This document shows positions 8,293 to 14,224 of a DNA stretch of 16,135 bases, one piece after another. The notes beneath the pieces were generated by a model. That model was not told the origin of the DNA, did not search any database, and was given only the letters and a program-made list of their open reading frames with translations. A program made the position numbers and the translations under genes. The stretch's first letter is position 1. Each line of letters starts with the position of its first letter. Source of the stretch: CAZQEZ01 sp964592475 (GTDB lineage Bacteria > Bacteroidota > Bacteroidia > Cytophagales > Cyclobacteriaceae); NCBI GenBank assembly GCA_964592475.1, contig CAZQEZ010000096.1:1-16135 (forward strand), in the 5' to 3' direction.

Positions 8293-8612
8293 TTAACATT
8301 AAAAATTTAAAGTTGCGTTTTGCGCGGCATGATTTAATAGTAATTGCAATACTGAACTCAAAAGCAGATTGACATTACCGCGAACACAAAATTATATAAA
8401 ATGAATGAAATCTATTGAATTGCAAATTTTTACTTAAGAAAATGGCAATAAATCCAGATACAATGAAGCTTAATACAAAAGCCCCATAGACGGTTTTAGG
8501 GAGTGTAGGCCGGTGTGAAATAAATAAAATAAATAATGTTTGTATTTGCACTCATTTATTGATTCTATTACTCGCTTTACTTCAATCATACTTTTTGCAG
8601 TAATGTCATTTT
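8293..8612. other. Gene-poor AT-rich junction between FkbM gene and the accessory operon
   Basis: About 320 bases with no supported gene. Minus-strand 8375-8551 is open for 58 codons from a GTG and would encode a hydrophobic peptide, but it has no family likeness and no clear start signal. I looked for a partial copy of the tRNA-Leu 3' end, as expected for an integration site, and found only a 6-base match (TGCGCG), which is not significant. The promoter of the FkbM gene (reading left) and of the accessory operon (reading right) must lie here; no exact -7 box stands out. Confidence 0.4.
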
Positions 8613-8949
8613 ATGTTAGTTTTTAATTTTAAAGCTACCTACTATGAAATTCATAAATTCTTTTTTAAATTAAGGTGATTATGAATCTTCTAAGCATGAG
8701 TTTATACCCCGATTAATAATATATTCTGGAAATACATCCATTAAATGTGATAACAGATATAAGCCTTTTGATAAGGAAGGAATTAATTATCTTTCTTTAA
8801 ATAGAAAAAATGATTTAACTTTACCACCTGATGAATCTCATTTGAAGAGTTTAGATAGAACTTTTCCTGGCACTCTTTTAGCAGTTAAAATTTATTTAAA
8901 TGAGCACCATTTAAAGCGGAAAATTGATGAAAATGGAAAGAAGAATTAA
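8613..8949 (+). pseudogene. Remnant of a GHKL/HATPase-like ATP-binding protein (C-terminal fragment)
   Basis: Frame 8674-8949 is open for 91 codons with no ATG in frame, directly after a stop at 8671-8673. A short ATG frame (8613-8678, 21 codons) can be joined to it by removing one base near 8673, so the gene may be frameshifted, internally deleted, or both. The readable part contains LIIYSGNTSIKC and, later, TFPGTLLAVKIYL, which resembles the final strands of HATPase_c (GHKL) proteins that pair with STAS-like proteins (IxSG, then FPGTLxxxxIP). No N-box or G-box is present, so it could not bind ATP as it stands. Its end overlaps the next gene's ATG (8927) by 23 bases, the translational-coupling layout of an intact ancestral operon. 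The ATPase identity is an inference from weak motifs. Confidence 0.5.
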
Positions 8950-9301
8950 TTTATTGAAATATAGAGGAAGCCAAAGTAGTCTTTTTACTGGTCGACCTCA
9001 AGGTGAAGATGCAAGAAAAGAACAAAAACTTGACGAGCTTGATAAAACAGATGATAAAGTTATCATTGTTATTCCTGAAGGTACAACTTCACTGAATCCT
9101 TCATTTTATTTAGGTTTATTATATAAAAGTATTAAAAACCTTGGAATCAATAAATTTGAAGAAAAGTTTAAGTTTGAAATAGAAGATAGTTCACCTGAAA
9201 GAAACCAAGTATTAAGAGACAACCTAAATGATGGGAAGAGAAATGCTCTTAATTCTTTGTCAAATAAGCATAGCTTAAAGCACTTTTTAGAGGTAATATG
9301 A
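8927..9301 (+). CDS. STAS-like (DUF4325) domain protein
   Basis: A 124-aa cytosolic protein (from ATG 8927; TTG 8924 and ATG 8933 are alternatives). It has the DUF4325 pattern: GRPQGEDAR at 22-30, a hydrophobic strand VIIVIPEG at 45-52 followed by SLNPSF at 55-60 (family 'DFxGVxxITPSF'), a helix YLGLLYKSIKNLG, then the strand FKFEIED and a terminal helix. DUF4325 is a STAS-like fold related to anti-anti-sigma proteins and is often encoded next to a HATPase protein, suggesting partner-switching-like pairing. The acidic D of the family strand is not present here. It is sandwiched by overlaps: 23 bases with the ATPase remnant and ATGA (4 bases) with the next gene. It looks intact, while its partners look damaged. 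Base composition is visibly AT-richer than the sulfatase nearby. Confidence 0.72.
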   Translation: MKMERRINLLKYRGSQSSLFTGRPQGEDARKEQKLDELDKTDDKVIIVIPEGTTSLNPSFYLGLLYKSIKNLGINKFEEKFKFEIEDSSPERNQVLRDNLNDGKRNALNSLSNKHSLKHFLEVI

Positions 9302-9833
9302 TAATTGGTAACGATATATCTAGTTTTTTAGATTATCTTATTAGTAAATTATTGCCTACTATAATAAGTGCATTTGTGCTTGTGTCACTATTTTTAATAG
9401 GCCATTACATAAATTCAAGGATAAGAAGTAAAGATAGAAAGCAAAATTGGTATTTAAACGTTCTAGTTTTACCAAATATTGATAAGGTAAATATTTTTTT
9501 AATGAGGTTTTAGAATTAGCTCGTAATTCAATTGAAAATCTTGTTTCATTAAAAGATAAGCAAATTCACAACGTTTACTTAAATACTAAATCCAGTGAAT
9601 TTGGAAAGATTCAAAAGCTAAAAAGAGATTTTGAATTTGAATTTATTCTTTTGATATCAACTGGCCTAGAGAATTCAACTAATTTGATAAATTGCCTTAA
9701 CAGTCTTGAGGATAATGTTCTCAATATACTTGATAAAAGTGAACTTGAAGATAAAGATTCAATAGAATTAGAGTCGGTAGTTAAAACTGGGAAAACTCAG
9801 TTTTATACCATTTTATTTAATCAAATACGGTGA
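9298..9833 (+). pseudogene. Membrane-anchored protein of unknown function, frameshifted at T7 run (or programmed -1 frameshift)
   Basis: The gene starts at the ATGA overlap with the STAS-like gene. Frame 1 (9298-9513) encodes 71 aa: one TM segment at residues 19-37 (PTIISAFVLVSLFLIGHYI) followed by a basic stretch (RIRSKDRKQN), so the N-terminus is short and the bulk cytosolic. At the T-run 9494-9500 the -1 frame takes over and stays open to the TGA at 9831-9833, continuing naturally as FFNEVLELARNSIENL..., with the family-like end KTGKTQFYTILFNQIR. Joined, the protein is about 178 aa, largely helical and acidic. I do not recognise the family. A one-base loss in a homopolymer (mutation or assembly error) explains this most simply; the zero-frame codons AUU UUU UUA also form the slippery heptamer U UUU UUA, so programmed frameshifting is possible. 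Confidence 0.6.
9495..9529 (+). other. Slippery heptamer T TTT TTA with downstream dyad
   Basis: T TTT TTA (9495-9501) is in the correct phase for -1 slippage; slipped reading continues AAT GAG GTT. The zero-frame stop is TAG at 9511-9513, and a GAATTA-gctcg-TAATTC dyad (9513-9529) begins 11 bases after the heptamer. The dyad is AT-only in its stem and so weak as a stimulator. Confidence 0.35.
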
Positions 9834-9977
9834 GTGAGTAGTTGTTGTATTTAAATTTCTTGAAGCACTCTTGAATTACCTCGTCAATTAAATTAATTAT
9901 TTTTTGACCTATTCTGTGACCCGGTTTTTAAAATCGCACTTTCAGGGCCATAAAATAAATAAAACCCTGTTAAATTG
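9834..9977. other. Short region between the accessory operon and tRNA-Leu
   Basis: No supported gene. On the minus strand about 9817-9930 is open for some 37 codons without a start codon, overlapping the end of the membrane-protein gene; it may be a scrap of another decayed gene or chance. No rho-independent terminator for the tRNA or the operon is convincing. Confidence 0.35.
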
Positions 9978-10061
9978 TGCGCGAGGGGGGATTCGAACCC
10001 CCACACCAGTTAAGGCACCACCCCCTCAAGATGGCGTGTCTACCAATTCCACCACTCGCGC
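9978..10061 (-). tRNA. tRNA-Leu (anticodon GAG)
   Basis: Minus strand, 84 nt. Acceptor GCGCGAG pairs with CTCGCGC (plus 10055-10061 and 9979-9985), discriminator A at 9978; no CCA is encoded. The D arm contains GGAATTGGTAGA. Anticodon stem CCATC/GGTGG encloses loop TTGAGGG, giving anticodon GAG, reading CUC/CUU leucine codons. A 15-nt variable arm marks a class II tRNA, as expected for Leu, and the T arm is GGGGG-TTCGAAT-CCCCC. A promoter box lies 14 bases upstream. Open frames across this gene on the plus strand are artefacts of tRNA sequence. Confidence 0.95.
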
Positions 10062-10075
10062 TGGAAAGATACGTG

Positions 10076-10083
10076 CAAAGTTA
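10076..10083 (-). promoter_or_regulatory. -7 box TAACTTTG of the tRNA-Leu gene
   Basis: On the minus strand the sequence TAACTTTG is an exact match to the Bacteroidota -7 consensus TAnnTTTG. It ends 14 bases before the tRNA 5' end, predicting a short 5' leader of about eight bases. The -33 region is not a clear TTG match. Confidence 0.55.
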
Positions 10084-10139
10084 TAAAACTTTTGTAACTT
10101 AACGTTACATTTTTACAGCCATTACCAACCCCGTTTTTT

Positions 10140-11558
10140 ATGAATAAATATTATGCTTTTATGCTTTTATTGATGCTCATTGCCTGCCAGCCGGCCACTG
10201 AAAGTCAAGAACATACTAACTTTGTAATTATATTAGCCGACGACATGGGATATAGCGACCCCGGCTTCATGGGTAATCCTTTTTATGAAACGCCCCATCT
10301 TGACCAATTGGCCCAACAGGGCATGGTTTTTAACCGCTTTTACCCATCGGCTGCCAATTGTGCTCCCACCAGGGCTAGCTTGCTCACTGGTATGTACTCG
10401 CCAAGGCATGGTGTGTATTTGCCGCAAGGCTTGGCCAGGGGAGGGGCTACCGAAAAGATGCGCTTTAAAGTACCTACCCATGGTGAAGATTCTACTTTTT
10501 TTACTTTTCCAATAAGCATTAATCATGTGGATCCGGACGTGGTCTCGTTGGCAGAGTTACTTAAGCCTGCCGGTTATGTTTCTGCCCGGTTGGGCAAATG
10601 GCACATTGGTGACGATAATCAAGGTTTTGATCTGGTATCGTCGGCAGGAGTACCGGGCGAAATTACCAACAAAGGTGGTGATGAGAAGAGATATTACGAT
10701 GATACCACCGTGGCTCGCAAATTAACTGACCTTGCTTTAGATTTTATGGAAGAAAACCAGGAGCAACCATTTTTCCTTTATTTGTCACATTGGGAAGTGC
10801 ATACGTCATTGGCTGCTGCTAAAAATCGAGTAGCATATTACCGGCAAAAGTTAGCAGAAAATTCATATGACTTCGAATATGATCCGGTTTATGCCGGCGA
10901 AGTAGAACAAATAGATCTGAGCGTGGGTAGGGTGATGCAAAAGCTTGATCAATTAGGATTAGCCGAAAATACCGTTTTTATTTTTACTTCAGATAATGGC
11001 GGCCTTTCGGATATAACCGATAATGCACCCTTACGAGCAGGTAAAGGAACCTACTATGAAGGAGGCATTCGTGTACCAATGGTCATCCGCTGGCCACAGG
11101 AAGTAACAGCAGGTACTTCAACGGATGTGCCAGTAAATGGAATCGACTTTATGCCCACCTTTGCCGCCCTCGCCAGACAGGAACCTCCTATTTCTCAACC
11201 GTTGGATGGCGTTTCATTGGTGCCACTTTTACAGGGGCAAGAACTGCAGGAACGTGATCTTTATTTCCATTTTCCGCTCTACCTGGGCGGAGGTGGCAAA
11301 GATAAGGTAATGCCCAGCTACCAGGGAGATGCCAATTACTGGCGAGCAGTGCCTTCTACAACCATCATTAGTGGCAACTGGAAGCTAATTTATTATTATG
11401 AATATGATGATTACGAATTGTACAACTTAGCTGAAGATATTGCAGAAGAAAATAACCTTGCGGAAAAGATGCCGGAAAAAGCTCAACAGATGATCGAAAA
11501 AATAAAGCAATGGACAGTATCTACCGAAGCTCCAATACCAGCTCTTTTAAATAGGTAA
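10140..11558 (+). CDS. Lipoprotein S1-family sulfatase
   Basis: A sulfatase that hydrolyses sulfate esters, probably from sulfated polysaccharides, tethered to a membrane. Residues 1-15 are a lipoprotein signal with lipobox LIAC (C16). The alkaline-phosphatase-superfamily sulfatase features are complete: metal ligands D34-D35 (LADDMGY), the modification site C74-A-P-T-R78 (formylglycine-forming Cys, CxPxR), GKWHIG at 152-157 (K153, H155), H221, SDNGG at 284-288 (D285, N286), and GKGTYYEGGIRVP with K302. At 472 aa it is normal for the family. Cys type implies need for an anaerobic or oxygen-dependent FGly-forming enzyme elsewhere in the genome. No SusC/SusD partner is adjacent, so it is a lone sulfatase rather than part of a visible polysaccharide locus. 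Its DNA is GC-richer than its left neighbours. Substrate unknown. Confidence 0.95.
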   Translation: MNKYYAFMLLLMLIACQPATESQEHTNFVIILADDMGYSDPGFMGNPFYETPHLDQLAQQGMVFNRFYPSAANCAPTRASLLTGMYSPRHGVYLPQGLARGGATEKMRFKVPTHGEDSTFFTFPISINHVDPDVVSLAELLKPAGYVSARLGKWHIGDDNQGFDLVSSAGVPGEITNKGGDEKRYYDDTTVARKLTDLALDFMEENQEQPFFLYLSHWEVHTSLAAAKNRVAYYRQKLAENSYDFEYDPVYAGEVEQIDLSVGRVMQKLDQLGLAENTVFIFTSDNGGLSDITDNAPLRAGKGTYYEGGIRVPMVIRWPQEVTAGTSTDVPVNGIDFMPTFAALARQEPPISQPLDGVSLVPLLQGQELQERDLYFHFPLYLGGGGKDKVMPSYQGDANYWRAVPSTTIISGNWKLIYYYEYDDYELYNLAEDIAEENNLAEKMPEKAQQMIEKIKQWTVSTEAPIPALLNR

Positions 11559-11593
11559 GTGAAAATAAAGTGAATTGAAGATTGCATTAAAGT

Positions 11594-11638
11594 GGTATAT
11601 AGCTTAATTAGTACAAAATCCATTATAAGCTATATACC
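11594..11638. terminator. Long hairpin between convergent genes, probable bidirectional terminator
   Basis: Perfect 13-bp arms GGTATATAGCTTA (11594-11606) and TAAGCTATATACC (11626-11638) enclose a 19-base loop. On the plus strand it is followed by TTATTTTATACTT, which is T-rich; the minus side is less T-rich. Its place between the stops of the sulfatase (11558) and DUF805 gene (11654) fits termination. The long loop is unusual for a terminator, so another role is possible. Confidence 0.55.
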
Positions 11639-11653
11639 TTATTTTATACTTGT

Positions 11654-12034
11654 TTAGGCTGCCGCGGGCGCTTCTTTAGGATTTGGACCGTATTCGTTTG
11701 CTCCAGGTTTGCTATCGGTTACAAATAAAACCAGTAACCATATAGCACCAATCAAGGGGATGAAAGCAATTAAAATCATCCATCCACTTTTGCCAATATC
11801 ATGTAATCTTCGAACTGAAACTGCGATATTAGGAATTAAAACTGCTAATGAGTATACCAAGTATAAAATTCCCATACCCATGCTTTCAATGGTTAAACCA
11901 AGTAATCCGTCAATAAATGATAAAACAACAGCAATAATAAAATTAAATAAAGCAAACATCCAAAATTCTTTTCTTCTTGCTCTGCCATTGAAATCAGCAT
12001 AATGCTCTTTTAAAACTTTTAAATACCATTCCAT
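11654..12034 (-). CDS. DUF805 inner-membrane protein
   Basis: A 126-aa DUF805 (YhaH/YhaI-like) membrane protein of unknown biochemical role. The signature parts are present: near the start F-N-G-R-A-R-R-K-E-F-W (about 15-25), and later VRRLHDIGKSGW at about 73-84, then a last hydrophobic segment with PLIG at 92-95 and the conserved end GANEYGPNP. Four hydrophobic segments are seen at about 25-45, 48-69, 84-95 and 96-106 (the last two may be one hairpin). It ends with a Pro/Ala-rich tail. It has no close partner on the same strand; the sulfatase is convergent. Family confidence is high. Confidence 0.92.
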   Translation of the reverse strand: MEWYLKVLKEHYADFNGRARRKEFWMFALFNFIIAVVLSFIDGLLGLTIESMGMGILYLVYSLAVLIPNIAVSVRRLHDIGKSGWMILIAFIPLIGAIWLLVLFVTDSKPGANEYGPNPKEAPAAA

Positions 12035-12353
12035 AATTTTTTAAATTTTAATTTTCCTACTCGTGTGGCTTTTCGGTACGCCCCGTTTTTTATAGTGGTC
12101 ACTGGTCTCCACTTATTTTATTTCTTAAGATTAATTATCTTAAATGCTTTTCTATAAATCACTTAAGCAATTAAAATTAGTAAATATTTGCAAAAGCACA
12201 AGTAAATATATTGATTTTTCAATTTATGAAGTGTAATATTTGGGGGTTTTGGTTGGTAAATATATTGGTTATACCTACCTATTCGAATATATGCAATATT
12301 TTTACTATTTAATGATGAGGTGATTTTTGCAATAACATTAAACACAAAAAACC
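12035..12353. other. Intergenic region with leader of DUF805 gene and an AT-rich dyad
   Basis: About 319 bases without a supported gene. The minus-strand open frame 12163-12345 has a composition typical of chance AT-rich sequence and no family likeness. Nearer the DUF805 start lies a GC-richer patch (12060-12085) in its probable 5' leader, a short AGTGG/CCACT inverted repeat (12094-12113) and a TTAAGAT-N5-ATCTTAA dyad (12125-12143). One of these could regulate the DUF805 gene, but I see no known riboswitch. Confidence 0.4.
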
Positions 12354-13262
12354 CTAATAAAAATGTTCAATAGCCATTCTGTAAGTGTTGCAATGAGCAT
12401 CTACAATATCAGCCAATCGTTCTGAGTAGCCACCTCCCATTACAATTACTAATGGCACATTGCTACTTTTACAAGCTTTGATTACCATTTCATCTCGTAG
12501 CAAACAACCTTTTTTACTAAGATTTAAAGTTCCCAATTTGTCGGTATCCAGTACATCTACCCCGGCTTGATAATAAATAATTTCAGGTTTAAAGGTAGTA
12601 ATTGTAGTTTTTAAATTATCATTCAATATTTGCAAATAATCTTCGTCACCTGTTCCTTTTGGTAAAGCTATATCCAAATCAGACTTTTCTTTATGATGGG
12701 GATAATTACTTGCTCCATGTAGGCTAAAAGTGAATACTTCTGGCTGCTGTTCAAAGATTTTTGCAGTTCCATTTCCTTGATGTACATCCAGGTCTACTAC
12801 TAATATTTTGCTTACCAGTTTCTTATTTAAAATGAAACGAGCCGCTATTGCAATATCATTAAGGATGCAAAATCCTTCACCGTGATCTGCATAGGCGTGA
12901 TGCGTGCCACCGGCCAAATTTAAACCCAGGCCACTTTGTAAAGCTTGTTCACTGGCAAACAGGGTTCCTTGGCTTGAGTTTTGGGCCCTGGCAAGCGATA
13001 GCTCATTAATAGGCAAGCCTATTTTCCTGATTTCTTTTTCATTTAAACGATAGCTTTTAAGGTTTTGCCAATAATCCTTGCCATGTGCCAGCAAAATGGT
13101 TTCTTCCGGGCATAATCCAGCATCTACCACTTGAAAGGGCTGAATAACTCCTTCATAAACTAGCTGATCATAGACCAATTGATACTTACTAATGGGAAAA
13201 CGATGGCCACTTGGCAATTCATAAATATGTTTTTGAGAGAATGCAATTTGGGGCTCGTTCAT
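12354..13262 (-). CDS. Histone deacetylase family protein (AcuC-like deacetylase)
   Basis: A zinc-dependent deacetylase of 302 aa, of the arginase/deacetylase fold shared by class I HDACs, AcuC and acetylpolyamine amidohydrolases. The active site is complete: paired histidines H121-H122 in GGTHHAY, zinc ligands D159 and H161 in VDLDVHQGNG, zinc ligand D236 in AGVDVLD, and the catalytic tyrosine Y279 in MGGGYS. The length is typical of short bacterial members. No signal peptide, so it is cytosolic. It starts 17 bases after the stop of the alpha/beta hydrolase gene on the same strand, so both are likely co-transcribed. Substrate may be acetylated protein or an acetylated small amine; the sequence alone does not decide. 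Family confidence is high. Confidence 0.95.
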   Translation of the reverse strand: MNEPQIAFSQKHIYELPSGHRFPISKYQLVYDQLVYEGVIQPFQVVDAGLCPEETILLAHGKDYWQNLKSYRLNEKEIRKIGLPINELSLARAQNSSQGTLFASEQALQSGLGLNLAGGTHHAYADHGEGFCILNDIAIAARFILNKKLVSKILVVDLDVHQGNGTAKIFEQQPEVFTFSLHGASNYPHHKEKSDLDIALPKGTGDEDYLQILNDNLKTTITTFKPEIIYYQAGVDVLDTDKLGTLNLSKKGCLLRDEMVIKACKSSNVPLVIVMGGGYSERLADIVDAHCNTYRMAIEHFY

Positions 13263-13279
13263 TGATCGGTTTTCTATAA

Positions 13280-14089
13280 TTATTCAGGATTATTTCGAAA
13301 TTTGTACAGGTATTCTGCTGATTTTTTTATCAAATTATAGTGGTTTGCTTTTACCCGGTGCAGCTTTCCTTTTTGTAGTTGTCGTTGAATATTAATGGCA
13401 CCTTTGGCTGGCACAATATAATCTCCGGTACCAATCATGATCTGTATTGAAATATCATGTTGATTGATAATATTGGACCAATGCTTTAAACTAAGCTTGA
13501 GTAACCGGAAATTTAACCAAGTGCTCATTACCTGCCATCGCTGGCTTCTCAATTTCATTTGACTCTTTGCAAACTTCACTGTTGTTTTATTAATAATGTT
13601 TAAGCTTTCCATCATTTGCAAAATGCTGAAGAATAAATGGGGGTGCAAAATGAAATATTTTAATAACCATGGAAAAACCGAGACACTTATTCCATACCAA
13701 AAATTAAATTTTTCACCCTCCGGAGCAAGTAGAAAAATGTTATTTATCCTGTCGGCATATTTTTGTGAAATACTATAAATAAATCTACAACCTATACTAA
13801 AGCCCGCCAGGCTGAAAGACGTTATATTTTCGTGCTTTAGAAATGCATCAAAAATAGCAATCCATCGCGAAAGTGAAAGGGGGCGATGATGAGGATCGAG
13901 ATGGCTTTTGCCATGAAAAAAAAGATTGATATGAATAAACTGATAATTAGGAAAAGCCTTTTCGATGGGTTGAAATGAATCGCTGTTTTGGCCAAAGCCA
14001 TGAAAAGTAATTAAAATTTTTTTCCCATTTCCACTTTTTAAGTAGGAGAGTTTACTCCCCTCTATATTTATCTCATGTAATGCTGACAT
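13280..14089 (-). CDS. Alpha/beta hydrolase
   Basis: A 269-aa alpha/beta hydrolase fold enzyme, probably an esterase or related acyl hydrolase; the substrate is unknown. Oxyanion-hole loop HGFG at 30-33; nucleophile elbow GFSIG at 96-100 (S98); acid D223 in GTGDYIVP; catalytic H250 in ANHYN. The cap region (about 125-205) is rich in aromatic and hydrophobic residues (Phe, Trp, Leu), which suggests a hydrophobic substrate or membrane association. No signal peptide. It is the first gene of a likely two-gene operon with the deacetylase 17 bases downstream, and is divergent from the serpin gene. A -7 box lies only five bases ahead of its ATG, hinting at a leaderless message. Confidence 0.9.
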   Translation of the reverse strand: MSALHEINIEGSKLSYLKSGNGKKILITFHGFGQNSDSFQPIEKAFPNYQFIHINLFFHGKSHLDPHHRPLSLSRWIAIFDAFLKHENITSFSLAGFSIGCRFIYSISQKYADRINNIFLLAPEGEKFNFWYGISVSVFPWLLKYFILHPHLFFSILQMMESLNIINKTTVKFAKSQMKLRSQRWQVMSTWLNFRLLKLSLKHWSNIINQHDISIQIMIGTGDYIVPAKGAINIQRQLQKGKLHRVKANHYNLIKKSAEYLYKFRNNPE

Positions 14090-14094
14090 TGATA

Positions 14095-14102
14095 CAAAGG
14101 TA
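14095..14102 (-). promoter_or_regulatory. Candidate -7 box TACCTTTG just ahead of the alpha/beta hydrolase ATG
   Basis: On the minus strand TACCTTTG matches TAnnTTTG exactly and is followed by TATCA and the ATG at 14089. Transcription would begin at or within a few bases of the ATG. A TTTTTTG string upstream is at 12 bases from the box, shorter than the usual -33 spacing, so support is moderate. Confidence 0.4.
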
Positions 14103-14224
14103 AAAGAATAGCGCCAAAAAAGGTTATTTATTGGTTAATGAAAAATAGTTACCAGCCTGGAAAATACAACCTTTTATTTATGAAAAGTGTCAATTAATTG
14201 AAGCTCAAAAAAAATTTAGAAATC

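Noticed and set aside
8375..8551. Minus-strand hydrophobic 58-codon frame from a GTG
   Set aside because: No homology cue and no promoter; open stretches of this size are expected by chance in such DNA. Left as a note only.
8293..8612. Search for an attachment-site copy of the tRNA-Leu 3' end left of the accessory patch
   Set aside because: Only a 6-base match found, not above chance, and no integrase gene is visible.
9817..9930. Minus-strand 37-codon open stretch overlapping the end of the membrane-protein gene
   Set aside because: No start codon, overlaps a more convincing gene, and too short to assign.
9904..10086. Open frame on the plus strand across the tRNA (RGGIRTPTPVKAPP...)
   Set aside because: It is the well-known false translation of an antisense tRNA-Leu; the tRNA itself folds fully.
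10129..10141. CCCCGTTTTTTAT also occurs at 12081-12093
   Set aside because: A 13-base repeat is about what chance gives in a window of this size; no flanking similarity.
10233..10526. Antisense and shifted open frames within the sulfatase gene
   Set aside because: They are shadows; the sulfatase frame carries all family residues.
12163..12345. Minus-strand 60-aa frame between DUF805 and deacetylase genes
   Set aside because: Composition is that of chance AT-rich DNA; no family likeness or start signal.
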